NCBI GenBank assembly: GCA_902793335.1
Contig: CADBCZ010000022.1
Location: 1-49,222, forward strand
Origin: an uncultured Lachnospiraceae bacterium
Lineage (GTDB): Bacteria > Bacillota > Clostridia > Lachnospirales > Lachnospiraceae
Direction of reading: 5' to 3'
Length of the DNA: 49,222 nucleotides
Shown here in pieces: positions 35,837 to 44,695 of this stretch; the stretch's first letter is position 1, and every line of letters begins with the position of its first letter. The position numbers and the translations under genes were made by a program. The notes under the pieces were generated by a model. It searched no databases. It had not been told where the DNA came from and saw only the letters and a list, made by a program, of their open reading frames with translations.

Positions 35837-37348
35837 ATGAAAGTATTCGCATATTATTTACCACAGTATCACAGAGTACCAATAAACGATAAATGGTGGG
35901 GGGAAGGGTTTACTGAATGGATTTCAGTAAGGAATGCGAAACCGTTATACGAAGGACATTATCAACCTCGTGAACCCATGAATGATAATTATTATAGTCT
36001 TTTAGATAAGGAAACAATGGAGTGGCAGGCTGATTTAATGCACGAGTATGGAATTGATGGAATGTGCTTCTATCATTATTGGTTTTCTTCTGAAGAGCAA
36101 GTACTAGAAAAACCAGCAGAAAATCTTTTAGTGTGGAAGAATATTGATATGCCATTTTGTTTTTCGTGGGCAAATGAGTCATGGCTTAACAAGTGGAGTT
36201 CGAGAGAAGGATTTGCCTGGACTGATAATGAAAAAGAGAAAAAGAGTGAACTTAAATATATTTTTCTTCAAACCTATGGTAGAGAGAACGAATGGAGAGA
36301 ACACTTTGAGTATTTATTGCCGTTTTTTAAGGATGAAAGATATATTAAATATAATGATAAACCATTGTTCGTCATTCACGATGTTTACACGATTCCTTGT
36401 CTACATGAAATGCTGAGATTATGGAATGATATGGCGATCTATAACGGATTCAAAGGTATTTATGTAATTGGAGGGGGTATACCTGATATTTATAGTTGTG
36501 TAGATGCATATATGACACACGAACCAGGAAATGTAAAAAAATATATTAATACATATGCTAGTATGCCTTCGCGCTATTCATACAAGGAGGCTTCTGAAAC
36601 AATTCTTGAGCAGAAATATTATAAAGGAACTACGATGATGTACTCCACGTTTTGTAGTTATGATACAACACCGCGTTATGGAAAAGATGGAGATGTATAT
36701 GAATATGTGACACCAGAATTTTTTTGTGAGCATCTGTCAAGGTTGATGGCTAAAAATCATATGGCTGGAGTAGATATGGTTTTTATTGATGCATGGAATG
36801 AATGGGGAGAGGGTATGCATCTTGAACCAGACGAGAAATATGGTTTTCGCTGGCTTGAAGCAGTCAAGCAGGCAAAAAATGATTATAAAAATTATGAGGC
36901 GGATTATAGGGATATTCAATATGTCACCGAATATGAAAAAAAAGTTCTTTGCAATGTGAAGAAGGGTGAGTTGTATGGAACGATATTGAGCAGATGGATG
37001 ACTTTACGAGAGAATAACGTGAATGTAACAGATTATTTATTTACAGCTGGTATTGAAAGAGTGGTGTTATATGGATTAGGTATTTTTTCAAATCATTTCT
37101 TATGGGAATGCATAAGGAATAACATAGATGTGGTTGGAGCAGTAGATAAATCTATACATTTTGTGTTAGAAAACATTACTTTATACCAAATGACGGATAA
37201 ACTTCCAGAAGCAGATGCTATTATTATTACGGCACCATATTATACTGATAGTATATGTGAAGAAATAAGGAAATATGATAAGGATATTAAAATAATTTCA
37301 ATATATGAATTAATAATATTGGCCGAAGAAAAATTAATAAAAAGGTAA
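35837..37348 (+). CDS. WbsX-type (GH99-like) protein with C-terminal Rossmann-like module
   Basis: Residues 1 to about 365 match the WbsX family (PF14307), a GH99-like TIM barrel found in O-antigen and capsule clusters. It has AYYLPQYHRVPINDKWWGEG, FTEWISVRNAKPLYEGHYQP, GIDGMCFYHYWF, FCFSWANESW and VFIDAWNEWGEGMHLEPDEK. The natural activity of WbsX proteins is poorly defined; both hydrolysis and transfer have been proposed. The last ~105 residues are a Rossmann-like module (IERVVLYGLGIFSNHFLWEC, DVVGAVDKSIHF, EADAIIITAPYYTDSICEEI). ATG 35837 follows AAGGAG. It lies two bases after the radical SAM gene and nine bases before the methyltransferase gene, in one operon. Confidence 0.8.
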   Translation: MKVFAYYLPQYHRVPINDKWWGEGFTEWISVRNAKPLYEGHYQPREPMNDNYYSLLDKETMEWQADLMHEYGIDGMCFYHYWFSSEEQVLEKPAENLLVWKNIDMPFCFSWANESWLNKWSSREGFAWTDNEKEKKSELKYIFLQTYGRENEWREHFEYLLPFFKDERYIKYNDKPLFVIHDVYTIPCLHEMLRLWNDMAIYNGFKGIYVIGGGIPDIYSCVDAYMTHEPGNVKKYINTYASMPSRYSYKEASETILEQKYYKGTTMMYSTFCSYDTTPRYGKDGDVYEYVTPEFFCEHLSRLMAKNHMAGVDMVFIDAWNEWGEGMHLEPDEKYGFRWLEAVKQAKNDYKNYEADYRDIQYVTEYEKKVLCNVKKGELYGTILSRWMTLRENNVNVTDYLFTAGIERVVLYGLGIFSNHFLWECIRNNIDVVGAVDKSIHFVLENITLYQMTDKLPEADAIIITAPYYTDSICEEIRKYDKDIKIISIYELIILAEEKLIKR

Positions 37349-37356
37349 GTATATTT

Positions 37357-38298
37357 ATGGAGAGAATAGCGATATATGGAGCAGGTAAATACGGTAAGCT
37401 TGTAAAGACTATTTATGAGAAAAAAGGATGTAAAATAGCATGTTTTATAGTTTCATGCTATCGAGGTGGGGATAAGTTCATAGATGGAGTAGAAATAATA
37501 GGTATAGCTGATATTGATGAGGCGGAGTTGTGTGTGTCTAAAATAATAGTCGCTATGGACGAAAGAAATTGGGTGAGTGTAAAAAAAAGATTATTGGAGA
37601 GTTTGCCGAGTTATTGTAAAGATATGGTTGTTTTTTTGACACATAATGATATTCAAAAAATGATGAGAGAGACATTTCCTTTTGAAATGGATAGGATTTT
37701 ACATGCGACAGAACCAGTGAGTAGGGACTTTGGTTTAGACAGAGGGACAGCTATAGATAGGTATTATATTGAAAAATTCTTGCGCGAAGAAAGTAGACAT
37801 ATCAAAGAACCATGTATAACACTTGAAGTAGGAGAAGATACATATAGCAAACGATATTTTCCCGGGGCAAGACATGACATATTGGACTTTTCTCGGGGGA
37901 TGGATTTAACAAAACCAGAATCTTTACCATTAGAAATGTATGATGTTTTTATATGTACTCAAACGTTTCATCAAATATATGATTTGAAGAAGGCTATACA
38001 TGGTGCCTGGAAACTGTTGAAATATGGCGGTACTATGCTGGCAACAGTCTGTGGGTGTGTAACGCAACTGGCAAGAACTGAAGATTGGGATCACTATTGG
38101 GGGTTTACAGTTGCTTCGTTTAGAAAGTTGCTAAAAGAGCAATTTGGAGAGGATGTTGTGGTGTTGGGATATGGAAATTCAATGGTTGCAACTGCTTTTA
38201 TTCAAGGGATGGCTCTAGAAGAAATAGATAATACATTATTGGATATAAATGATAATGATTTTTCTATATGCATATCCGCTGTAGTGCGGAAAAACTAA
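37357..38298 (+). CDS. SAM-dependent methyltransferase with N-terminal Rossmann-like module
   Basis: The first ~100 residues are the Rossmann-like module: MERIAIYGAGKYGKLVKTIY, IACFIVSCYRGGDKFIDGVE and SKIIVAMDERNW. The remaining ~200 residues look like a class I methyltransferase: CITLEVGEDTYSKRYFPGAR, LPLEMYDVFICTQTFHQIYD, IHGAWKLLKYGGTMLATVCG and a WGFTVASFRKLLKEQFGED end, as in type 11 methyltransferases. The glycine-rich SAM loop is weak (EVGEDTYS). It would methylate a sugar hydroxyl or amine in this pathway. The gap to the neighbouring genes is 8 and 21 bases. Confidence 0.75.
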   Translation: MERIAIYGAGKYGKLVKTIYEKKGCKIACFIVSCYRGGDKFIDGVEIIGIADIDEAELCVSKIIVAMDERNWVSVKKRLLESLPSYCKDMVVFLTHNDIQKMMRETFPFEMDRILHATEPVSRDFGLDRGTAIDRYYIEKFLREESRHIKEPCITLEVGEDTYSKRYFPGARHDILDFSRGMDLTKPESLPLEMYDVFICTQTFHQIYDLKKAIHGAWKLLKYGGTMLATVCGCVTQLARTEDWDHYWGFTVASFRKLLKEQFGEDVVVLGYGNSMVATAFIQGMALEEIDNTLLDINDNDFSICISAVVRKN

Positions 38299-38319
38299 CA
38301 GGTTGGGATTGAAGATATT

Positions 38320-39576
38320 ATGGAATTATTAGATTATTGTAGAAACTATAAAAAGGTGTACATCTTTGGCGATGGAGAAATAGGGAGGCTTGTTAGAATT
38401 TATCTGCATGAGAAAGGAATGAAGGTTGAAGCTTTTGTTACAACTAATACTCCCAAACAGTCTATGATTTTAGATTTGCCGGTATATCCGTTGAATCAAT
38501 TGTGTTATGAAAATGATGACTCAAAGTGTTTTATTATAAGTGTAAATGAAAATGCTGTAGATATAATAAGGGATAAGTTGTTAAGAAAAGGATTCAATCA
38601 AACTTTTGTTGTTGATAATTTAGTGAAACATGATTTATATGAATCTGTTAGTTTTGAATACGATTATTCAGATGTAGAACAGGAAAAAAAACTTGCAGTA
38701 TTATTATATCATCGTATAGGGGAACAGAATGATCCTTATAATATAGTTGTATCAAAAGAGAACTTTGAATCTCACTTAATGTATATTAAGGATAACTATG
38801 ATATTATTGGGTGCGGTGATTCATTAAAGGCTAAAAAGAAAAAAACTGTAGCATTAACATTTGATGATGGTTATGTTGATTTTTATCAAAACGCATTTCC
38901 TCTGCTATTAAAGTATCAAATTCCAGCTACGGTTTTTATTTCAACTGGGAATATTGGAAATGACAGAGGATTTTGGTGGGATGAATTAGAGTATATTATT
39001 TTTGATAAGAAATTACCGGAATGCATTGAGGTTTGTGGGATAAAAGTTGATACAAAAGAATATTATACCCGTAAGGAATTGCTTTTGGCGGTAAGAGGAA
39101 TAATTCTTAACAACAATTATATCGACAGAGATGAAAGTATAGACGACTTATGGAAGCAGATAGGACAAAGTCGTTTTTTTATAGCTAATAATCGAACTAT
39201 GAATGAAAAAGAAATAGCAGAAATTGCTAAAAATTCGTTGATTACGATAGGTGCGCATACTGTTTCTCATGTCATTTGTTGTAAAGAGAGTAATGATGAA
39301 TTAGTGCATCAAATACAAGAATCGAAGAACCATTTGGAGGATATAATTAAGAAAGAGGTTGACTTATTCGCGTACCCCAACGGTGATTTTGATAATAAGT
39401 CAATAGAAGCTCTAAGACAGATTGGATTTAAACGCGCATTTACATGTATTCATGCGTGCGTGAATGATGAAAATAAAGAATATGAAATACCAAGATTTGG
39501 AATTTCAAATTGGGAAGGGAAAGATGTAAGAAAAGGATTTCGTAGCATTTGGATGACAGATAGAGGGCGTTATTGA
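38320..39576 (+). CDS. Polysaccharide deacetylase (CE4) with N-terminal Rossmann-like module
   Basis: Residues 1 to about 110 are the Rossmann-like module (KKVYIFGDGEIGRLVRIYLH, VEAFVTTNTPKQSMILDLP, KCFIISVNENAVDIIRDKL). The rest is a NodB-type deacetylase. Motif 1 is VALTFDDGYVDFYQNAFPLL (about 180-185 for TFDDGY), motif 2 is GAHTVSH (about 311-317, with both metal-binding histidines) and motif 3 is LFAYPNGDFDNKSI. CE4 enzymes remove N-acetyl groups from sugars in a metal-dependent reaction. There is no signal peptide, so it acts in the cytoplasm, unusual for CE4 enzymes and suggestive of deacetylating a glycan intermediate or sugar donor. It could free an amino group for formylation or another acyl group. 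Confidence 0.85.
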   Translation: MELLDYCRNYKKVYIFGDGEIGRLVRIYLHEKGMKVEAFVTTNTPKQSMILDLPVYPLNQLCYENDDSKCFIISVNENAVDIIRDKLLRKGFNQTFVVDNLVKHDLYESVSFEYDYSDVEQEKKLAVLLYHRIGEQNDPYNIVVSKENFESHLMYIKDNYDIIGCGDSLKAKKKKTVALTFDDGYVDFYQNAFPLLLKYQIPATVFISTGNIGNDRGFWWDELEYIIFDKKLPECIEVCGIKVDTKEYYTRKELLLAVRGIILNNNYIDRDESIDDLWKQIGQSRFFIANNRTMNEKEIAEIAKNSLITIGAHTVSHVICCKESNDELVHQIQESKNHLEDIIKKEVDLFAYPNGDFDNKSIEALRQIGFKRAFTCIHACVNDENKEYEIPRFGISNWEGKDVRKGFRSIWMTDRGRY

Positions 39577-39588
39577 TAGGTGTAGTTT

Positions 39589-40995
39589 ATGGATAGAATT
39601 GTTTTATATGGGGCAGGAAAAGAATTAAGCGAAAATTATAGTGAACTAGTGAACTTGCCTGATGTTGTTATTATTTGTATTGTGGATAGTAATAGTGATA
39701 AATGGGGAGAGGTTTTTGAGGGTAATAGGATTTGCTCTATTTCAGATATTGATGAATATTATGATTATATTGTAATAGCTTGTTCATATGCATTTGAAAT
39801 AAGCAATAGATTAATAGAATTAGGCATAAAAGAAGAAAAAATAATCCGGTTAAAGGAGTATTTGGGTTTTAAAAATAGTAAAAACTGCAGAATCTATAAA
39901 AAAAATAACGAAGTTGTTGACACTACGAGTAGTACTCAAAAAAGCATTGCTGCTATTGTTCCGGTTGGAGAGTTTAATGGAGCTTGTCTGGCAGTTTTAT
40001 ATTTGCTTGAGGAGTTAAAAAAATATGGTTATAAAGTAGGGATTGCTGCCACATATGCTGATGATGAGTTTATTAGTTATGTTATAAAAAATGATGTGGA
40101 GATTTGTGTGTATCGCAATATAGAGTTTGTCTCATATAATGAGTTTGACTGGATTAAACAATTCGACATAATTATTGTTAACACATTGACGGCACATAAA
40201 GCAATTTGCAATTTACATTATGCTAGAGTGTATTGGTGGATTCATGAATCGGAGAGTTCCTATGAATACGAAACAAGGTTATGGGGAGAGTTTAATGAAG
40301 ATAATTATAATGTGAACAAGGTTCTTGGCGTGAGTGATATGGCTATAGATGTTTTTCACAAATACTTCCCCAATACAGACATTGTGAAATTTGAGTATGG
40401 ATTGCCAGATTTTTATGTAGAAAAGGATAATAATAATGCAGAGATTAAAACAGTAGTATTTGCAATTATAGGAAGGGTTTCATACGAAAAAGGAATAGAT
40501 ATATTTGTAGAATCGATAAAAAAAATAAAAGATAATTTAATTTCGAAATGTCAGTTTTGGATTATTGGAAAATTATACGATGATAATTTCTGTAAGGGGC
40601 TTTTGGAGGAAACCTGTGGGTTGCCAATAAAGTTTATGGGAGAGTTGCCGCATGATAAAATAAAACAGTTATATCCCCAAATAGATGTTGTAGTGAATGC
40701 GTCTAGAATGGATTCACTTCCGATAGTCATTTCTGAGGCATTTATGAATAGAAAGATAGCTGTTATGGCGGATGTTATAGGCACAGCTAGCTATATTGAG
40801 AATTTACGTGATGCATTTATATTTAAATCTGAAGACAGTGATGAGTTGGCAACTATAATAGAATATATAATAAATAATTTCCATAATCTTGAGTATATGA
40901 AAGAAAACGCAAGGCGGGTTTATGAAAATGTATTTTCGATGAATGGATTAGATTATCGTATTGATAAAGTAATATGTAGTGCTGATGAAATGTAG
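39589..40995 (+). CDS. GT4-type glycosyltransferase with N-terminal Rossmann-like module
   Basis: The first ~100 residues are the Rossmann-like module (MDRIVLYGAGKELSENYSEL, VVIICIVDSNSDKWGEVFEG, DYIVIACSYAFEISNRLI). From about 120 a GT-B glycosyltransferase follows, with AIVPVGEFNGACLAVLYLLE, the GT4 donor half (AIIGRVSYEKGIDIFVESIK, QFWIIGKLYDDNFC, LPIKFMGELPHDKIKQLYP) and the acidic site MDSLPIVISEAFMNRKIAVM. The middle IHESESSYEYETRLWGEFN segment is typical of GT4 transferases in polysaccharide clusters. The gene follows the deacetylase after 12 bases. The next gene starts 13 bases after its stop. Sugar specificity is unknown. Confidence 0.83.
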   Translation: MDRIVLYGAGKELSENYSELVNLPDVVIICIVDSNSDKWGEVFEGNRICSISDIDEYYDYIVIACSYAFEISNRLIELGIKEEKIIRLKEYLGFKNSKNCRIYKKNNEVVDTTSSTQKSIAAIVPVGEFNGACLAVLYLLEELKKYGYKVGIAATYADDEFISYVIKNDVEICVYRNIEFVSYNEFDWIKQFDIIIVNTLTAHKAICNLHYARVYWWIHESESSYEYETRLWGEFNEDNYNVNKVLGVSDMAIDVFHKYFPNTDIVKFEYGLPDFYVEKDNNNAEIKTVVFAIIGRVSYEKGIDIFVESIKKIKDNLISKCQFWIIGKLYDDNFCKGLLEETCGLPIKFMGELPHDKIKQLYPQIDVVVNASRMDSLPIVISEAFMNRKIAVMADVIGTASYIENLRDAFIFKSEDSDELATIIEYIINNFHNLEYMKENARRVYENVFSMNGLDYRIDKVICSADEM

Positions 40996-41008
40996 GGAGG
41001 GCGGATAT

Positions 41009-42292
41009 ATGTCTGTTCGTGTATCAATTATTTTACCATCGTTAAATGTAGCTGATTATATTGAAGAAACACTTGAAAGTGTAAAGAGACAATCGCTTTA
41101 TGATATAGAAATAATATGTATAGATGCAGGATCTGTAGATGGAACATGGGAAATTATTAAGAAGTGTTCCTATGGTGATAAACGATTTAGGCTATTACAT
41201 AGCCCTATAAAAAGTTATGGGCATCAGGTTAATATGGGATTGGAAATTGCACAGGGAGATTATGTAGCAATTCTTGAAACCGATGATTATGTTACAAGTG
41301 GAATGTATGAAACACTTTATAAAAATGCAATAAAGTGGAATGTTGATTATGTTAAATGTGATTACAGTGCTTTTTATATGGATAAAGAAAATAATAGGAG
41401 GCTTATTAGCAGAGTAATAACAACAAATGACAAGTATTATGAAACCCCATTTTGCCCTGGTAATGAATCTTGTGCGGCGATAGATGATTGGTATTTATGG
41501 AATGGTATATATAAACGTAGCTTTATTATAAATAAAGGGATAACTCTTTCTGAAACACCTGGAGCGGCATTTCAAGATATAGGATTCTTACATCAGGTTT
41601 TGTCATTTGCTGAAAAAGCTATATACATTAAAGATGATTTACACAGGTATCGATTAGATAGAGATGAGGCATCTTCAAATTCAAACAAGACGTTATTTTA
41701 TATTAGGCAGGAATATGGATGTTTGTTTGACAAACAAAAAAATGAAAAAAATAATAGTAAACTGCTTTATAAGAGAATGGCTAAATCATATGTTAGGGCT
41801 TGTATGGATAGTAGTGATAATGTTTTGAACAGTCAGGATGGACGTGATATATGTGAGTGGTTTAATGAGAAATTAATATATGCACAAGATAATAATATTG
41901 TAAAAATAGAAGATATACCGTTTAGTATGCGCAGAATATACACAAAGTTATTAGAATCAGTTGTTGAATACATTGACTATAGAAATAATAGATTGGATGA
42001 ACTAAAATTATTTCTGAATAATAGTGCCGATATTATTATTTTTGGATGCGGCGCGTATGGGATGGAAGCATATAATAATATTATAAAAAGAGGATTTAAG
42101 ATTAAAGCATTTATGGATAATAATAATGCTTTGTGGGGAAAAAGAATTCAAGGTATCAACGTTATTAATCCTCAAGAGGTTTGCAAATTACCTGATGACG
42201 TTGGTTATATTATTGCAAATGAAAAATATTCTGGCGATATAGAAAGACAGCTACGTTTTATGAAAAAACAGATTAATATTTTTATATATTAA
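41009..42292 (+). CDS. GT2 glycosyltransferase with C-terminal Rossmann-like module
   Basis: The N-terminal ~220 residues are a GT-A, family 2 transferase: VSIILPSLNVADYIEETLES, CIDAGSVDGTWEII, GHQVNMGLEIAQGDYVAILE and the metal-binding ETDDYV. A helical region follows (about 230-335). The last ~90 residues form the Rossmann-like module (DIIIFGCGAYGMEAYNNIIK, IKAFMDNNNALWGKRIQG, VGYIIANEKYSGDIERQLRF). An in-frame start at 40979 would overlap the previous gene, but ATG 41009 follows GGGAGGG and is where GT2 proteins begin. It is the second protein here with the module at the C-terminal end. Confidence 0.85.
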   Translation: MSVRVSIILPSLNVADYIEETLESVKRQSLYDIEIICIDAGSVDGTWEIIKKCSYGDKRFRLLHSPIKSYGHQVNMGLEIAQGDYVAILETDDYVTSGMYETLYKNAIKWNVDYVKCDYSAFYMDKENNRRLISRVITTNDKYYETPFCPGNESCAAIDDWYLWNGIYKRSFIINKGITLSETPGAAFQDIGFLHQVLSFAEKAIYIKDDLHRYRLDRDEASSNSNKTLFYIRQEYGCLFDKQKNEKNNSKLLYKRMAKSYVRACMDSSDNVLNSQDGRDICEWFNEKLIYAQDNNIVKIEDIPFSMRRIYTKLLESVVEYIDYRNNRLDELKLFLNNSADIIIFGCGAYGMEAYNNIIKRGFKIKAFMDNNNALWGKRIQGINVINPQEVCKLPDDVGYIIANEKYSGDIERQLRFMKKQINIFIY

Positions 42293-42339
42293 AACAGAAT
42301 GGATAAACATGGGATTAATACTTAAAGAGGAGAGGCACT

Positions 42340-43413
42340 ATGATAATATCTATTTTTGGTGCTCAGGGCTATGCCCTTGGCACGTATATGGCAATTAAAG
42401 AGATGGTTCCTGCAAGGAAGATAGATTGCTTTCTTGTGTCTGAGATGGGGATGAATGCGAAGACGCTAGCAGGTATTCCAGTTCGTGAAATTAAGGATTT
42501 TTCTTTGAATATGAGTGACGAAGATAAGTCTGACGTGGAAATAATTATTGGCACACCGGAGATGGTTCATGATGAGATTGAAGAGTTGTTGTTAAGTTAT
42601 GGTTTTCATAATATTGTTCGTCTGACATCATCAAGATGGGCTGAACTCATGGATCAGTATCATGCAAAATTAGATTCATTTACTCCACTTAAATGCTTGC
42701 CGGTAGGTAGTGTTGAACCGTCATTAAGAATATATTCGGTTAAGTCACATGCCGATAAAGCGTTAAAGAGGGAATATGAAATACCGAATTATATGGTACC
42801 TATACAGGTAGGAAAGGCGTTGGTGGATCAGAAGGTGACTGAAGTGACGGATGATATCGGTGATAACATTTCTTTGAAAAACGGTAATTATTGTGAGTTG
42901 ACAGCGCTTTACTGGATGTGGAAGAATTGTTTCCCGGTAGGAAAAGAACAGTATTATGGACTGGCTCAATACAGGAGAAGATTTGAGTTGTCGCAGGATG
43001 ATTTGCTGAGACTTTGTAGTAATGATGTGGATGTTCTGCTTCCTTATCCATTACCTTATGCACCGGATATACAGGAGCATCATAAGAGATATATAAAGGA
43101 CGAGGATTGGAATGTGCTTATAAGAGTACTTGAAGAATTACAGCCGGAATATGCTAAAGCATACAAGGATATATTGGAGCAACCATTTCTTTATAATTAT
43201 AATGTTATTATTGCAAAGAAAGAAGTTATGATGGATTACTGTAGCTGGCTGTTTCCTATACTTGCAAGAGTAGAGGAATTGTCAGTGCCTAAAGGAAGTG
43301 AGCGATCAGACAGATATATCGGATATATGGGTGAGAATTTGGAAACATTGTATTTTATGTACAATGCAGAAAAACTTAATATAGTACATGCGGGGTGCAG
43401 GTTGCTTGTTTAG
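42340..43413 (+). CDS. DUF4422 glycosyltransferase with N-terminal Rossmann-like module
   Basis: Residues 1 to about 105 are a Rossmann-like module (MIISIFGAQGYALGTYMAIK, IDCFLVSEMGMNAKTLAGIP, VEIIIGTPEMVHDEIEELL). The rest matches DUF4422 (PF14393), a family of capsule and O-antigen glycosyltransferase-like proteins: NYCELTALYWMWKN, YYGLAQYRRRFELSQDDLLR, LPYPLPYAPDIQEHHKRYI and PFLYNYNVIIAKKEVMMDYC. The start ATG 42340 follows AAAGAGGAGAGG. It is the last of eight consecutive products with this module. Its base composition is less AT-rich than that of the preceding genes. A hairpin overlaps its stop codon, and glf follows. DUF4422 next to glf is consistent with galactofuranose or galactose transfer, but this is inference. 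Confidence 0.8.
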   Translation: MIISIFGAQGYALGTYMAIKEMVPARKIDCFLVSEMGMNAKTLAGIPVREIKDFSLNMSDEDKSDVEIIIGTPEMVHDEIEELLLSYGFHNIVRLTSSRWAELMDQYHAKLDSFTPLKCLPVGSVEPSLRIYSVKSHADKALKREYEIPNYMVPIQVGKALVDQKVTEVTDDIGDNISLKNGNYCELTALYWMWKNCFPVGKEQYYGLAQYRRRFELSQDDLLRLCSNDVDVLLPYPLPYAPDIQEHHKRYIKDEDWNVLIRVLEELQPEYAKAYKDILEQPFLYNYNVIIAKKEVMMDYCSWLFPILARVEELSVPKGSERSDRYIGYMGENLETLYFMYNAEKLNIVHAGCRLLV

Positions 43414-43426
43414 TGGAGCAGCCTGC
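43397..43426 (+). terminator. Possible hairpin terminator at the end of the DUF4422 gene
   Basis: GCAGGTTGCT (43397-43406) pairs with AGCAGCCTGC (43417-43426) in a 10-bp stem with one wobble. The stop codon lies in the loop. Only a short T-poor tail (TTGTTAT) follows, so termination would be partial. Confidence 0.35.
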
Positions 43427-43507
43427 TTGTTATATCTATACAATGTTAGTGAAATAATCTTTGTATCATATTTATAATAAATGACAGGAAAAAGGGGAGA
43501 TGTAATT

Positions 43508-44629
43508 ATGGCACAATACGATTATCTTATAGTAGGCGCAGGGTTATACGGCTCAGTAATGGCCAGGGAACTTACGGATGTAGGAAAGAAAGTCCTGGTA
43601 ATAGATAAACGTCCTCATATAGCAGGAAATGTTTATACAGAAGAAATTGAAAAGATACAGGTACACAAATATGGTGCACACATCTTCCATACGAATAATA
43701 AGCAAGTGTGGGACTATGTTAATAAATTTGCAGAATTTAACAGATTCACTAATTCACCGGTGGCAAATTATAAGGGTGAACTTTATTCATTGCCGTTTAA
43801 TATGTACACATTTAACAAAATGTGGGGAGTGGTTACGCCAAAAGAGGCAATGGAAAAAATTGAAGAGCAGAAAAAAGAAGCAGATATTAAGGAACCACAT
43901 AACCTTGAAGAACAGGCTATAAGTCTGGTGGGCAAAGATATTTATGAAAAGCTTATTAAGGGATACACTGAGAAACAGTGGGGCAGACCTTGCACTGAAC
44001 TTCCTGCATTTATTATTAAAAGGCTTCCGGTCAGGTTGACATTTGATAATAACTATTTCAATGCACTTTATCAGGGCATACCAATAGGCGGATATACTAA
44101 AATGGTAGAGAAAATGTTGGATGGAATAGAAGTCAGAGTTAAAACTGATTATCTTAAAAATAAGCAAAAGCTTGGTGAGCTTGCTGATAAGGTGATATAC
44201 ACCGGACCTATTGATGCTTATTTTGATTATAAGTTGGGTACTCTTCAGTATCGTTCAGTTCGCTTTGAGACAGAAGTGCTTGATATGCCTAACTATCAGG
44301 GGAATGCTGCAGTGAACTATACAGATAGAGAAACTCCATGGACACGTATCATTGAACACAAATGGTTTGAGTTTGGAAAGGATATAGAGGGTAATGATAT
44401 TCCAAAGACTGTGATAAGCAGGGAATACAGCTCTGAATGGAAACCGGGAGATGAGCCGTATTATCCGGTGAATGATGAGAAGAATAATAATTTGTACGAA
44501 AAATATCATGACTTAGCAGAAACTGAGAAAAAGGTGATTTTCGGTGGACGACTTGGCGAATATAAATATTATGATATGGATGCAGTTATCGCGGCCGCAC
44601 TTGATAAAGTGAATATCATCTCCACTTGA
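43508..44629 (+). CDS. glf: UDP-galactopyranose mutase
   Basis: Glf interconverts UDP-galactopyranose and UDP-galactofuranose with a reduced FAD cofactor. The 373-residue product is near the usual length and has the FAD-binding start YDYLIVGAGLYGSVMARELT, VLVIDKRPHIAGNVYTE, KYGAHIFHTNN and the substrate-loop region KGYTEKQWGRPCTELPAFII. It ends with VIFGGRLGEYKYYDMDAVIA. An in-frame ATG at 43481 adds nine residues; ATG 43508 lies after GGGGAGATG and fits the family. It implies that galactofuranose is part of the glycan made here or nearby. Confidence 0.95.
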   Translation: MAQYDYLIVGAGLYGSVMARELTDVGKKVLVIDKRPHIAGNVYTEEIEKIQVHKYGAHIFHTNNKQVWDYVNKFAEFNRFTNSPVANYKGELYSLPFNMYTFNKMWGVVTPKEAMEKIEEQKKEADIKEPHNLEEQAISLVGKDIYEKLIKGYTEKQWGRPCTELPAFIIKRLPVRLTFDNNYFNALYQGIPIGGYTKMVEKMLDGIEVRVKTDYLKNKQKLGELADKVIYTGPIDAYFDYKLGTLQYRSVRFETEVLDMPNYQGNAAVNYTDRETPWTRIIEHKWFEFGKDIEGNDIPKTVISREYSSEWKPGDEPYYPVNDEKNNNLYEKYHDLAETEKKVIFGGRLGEYKYYDMDAVIAAALDKVNIIST

Positions 44630-44695
44630 TTTCTTCACCGTTTTATGTTTAAATTAAATTGTGAAAATGTCGATTTATAAGGGAATTAATGGCAA

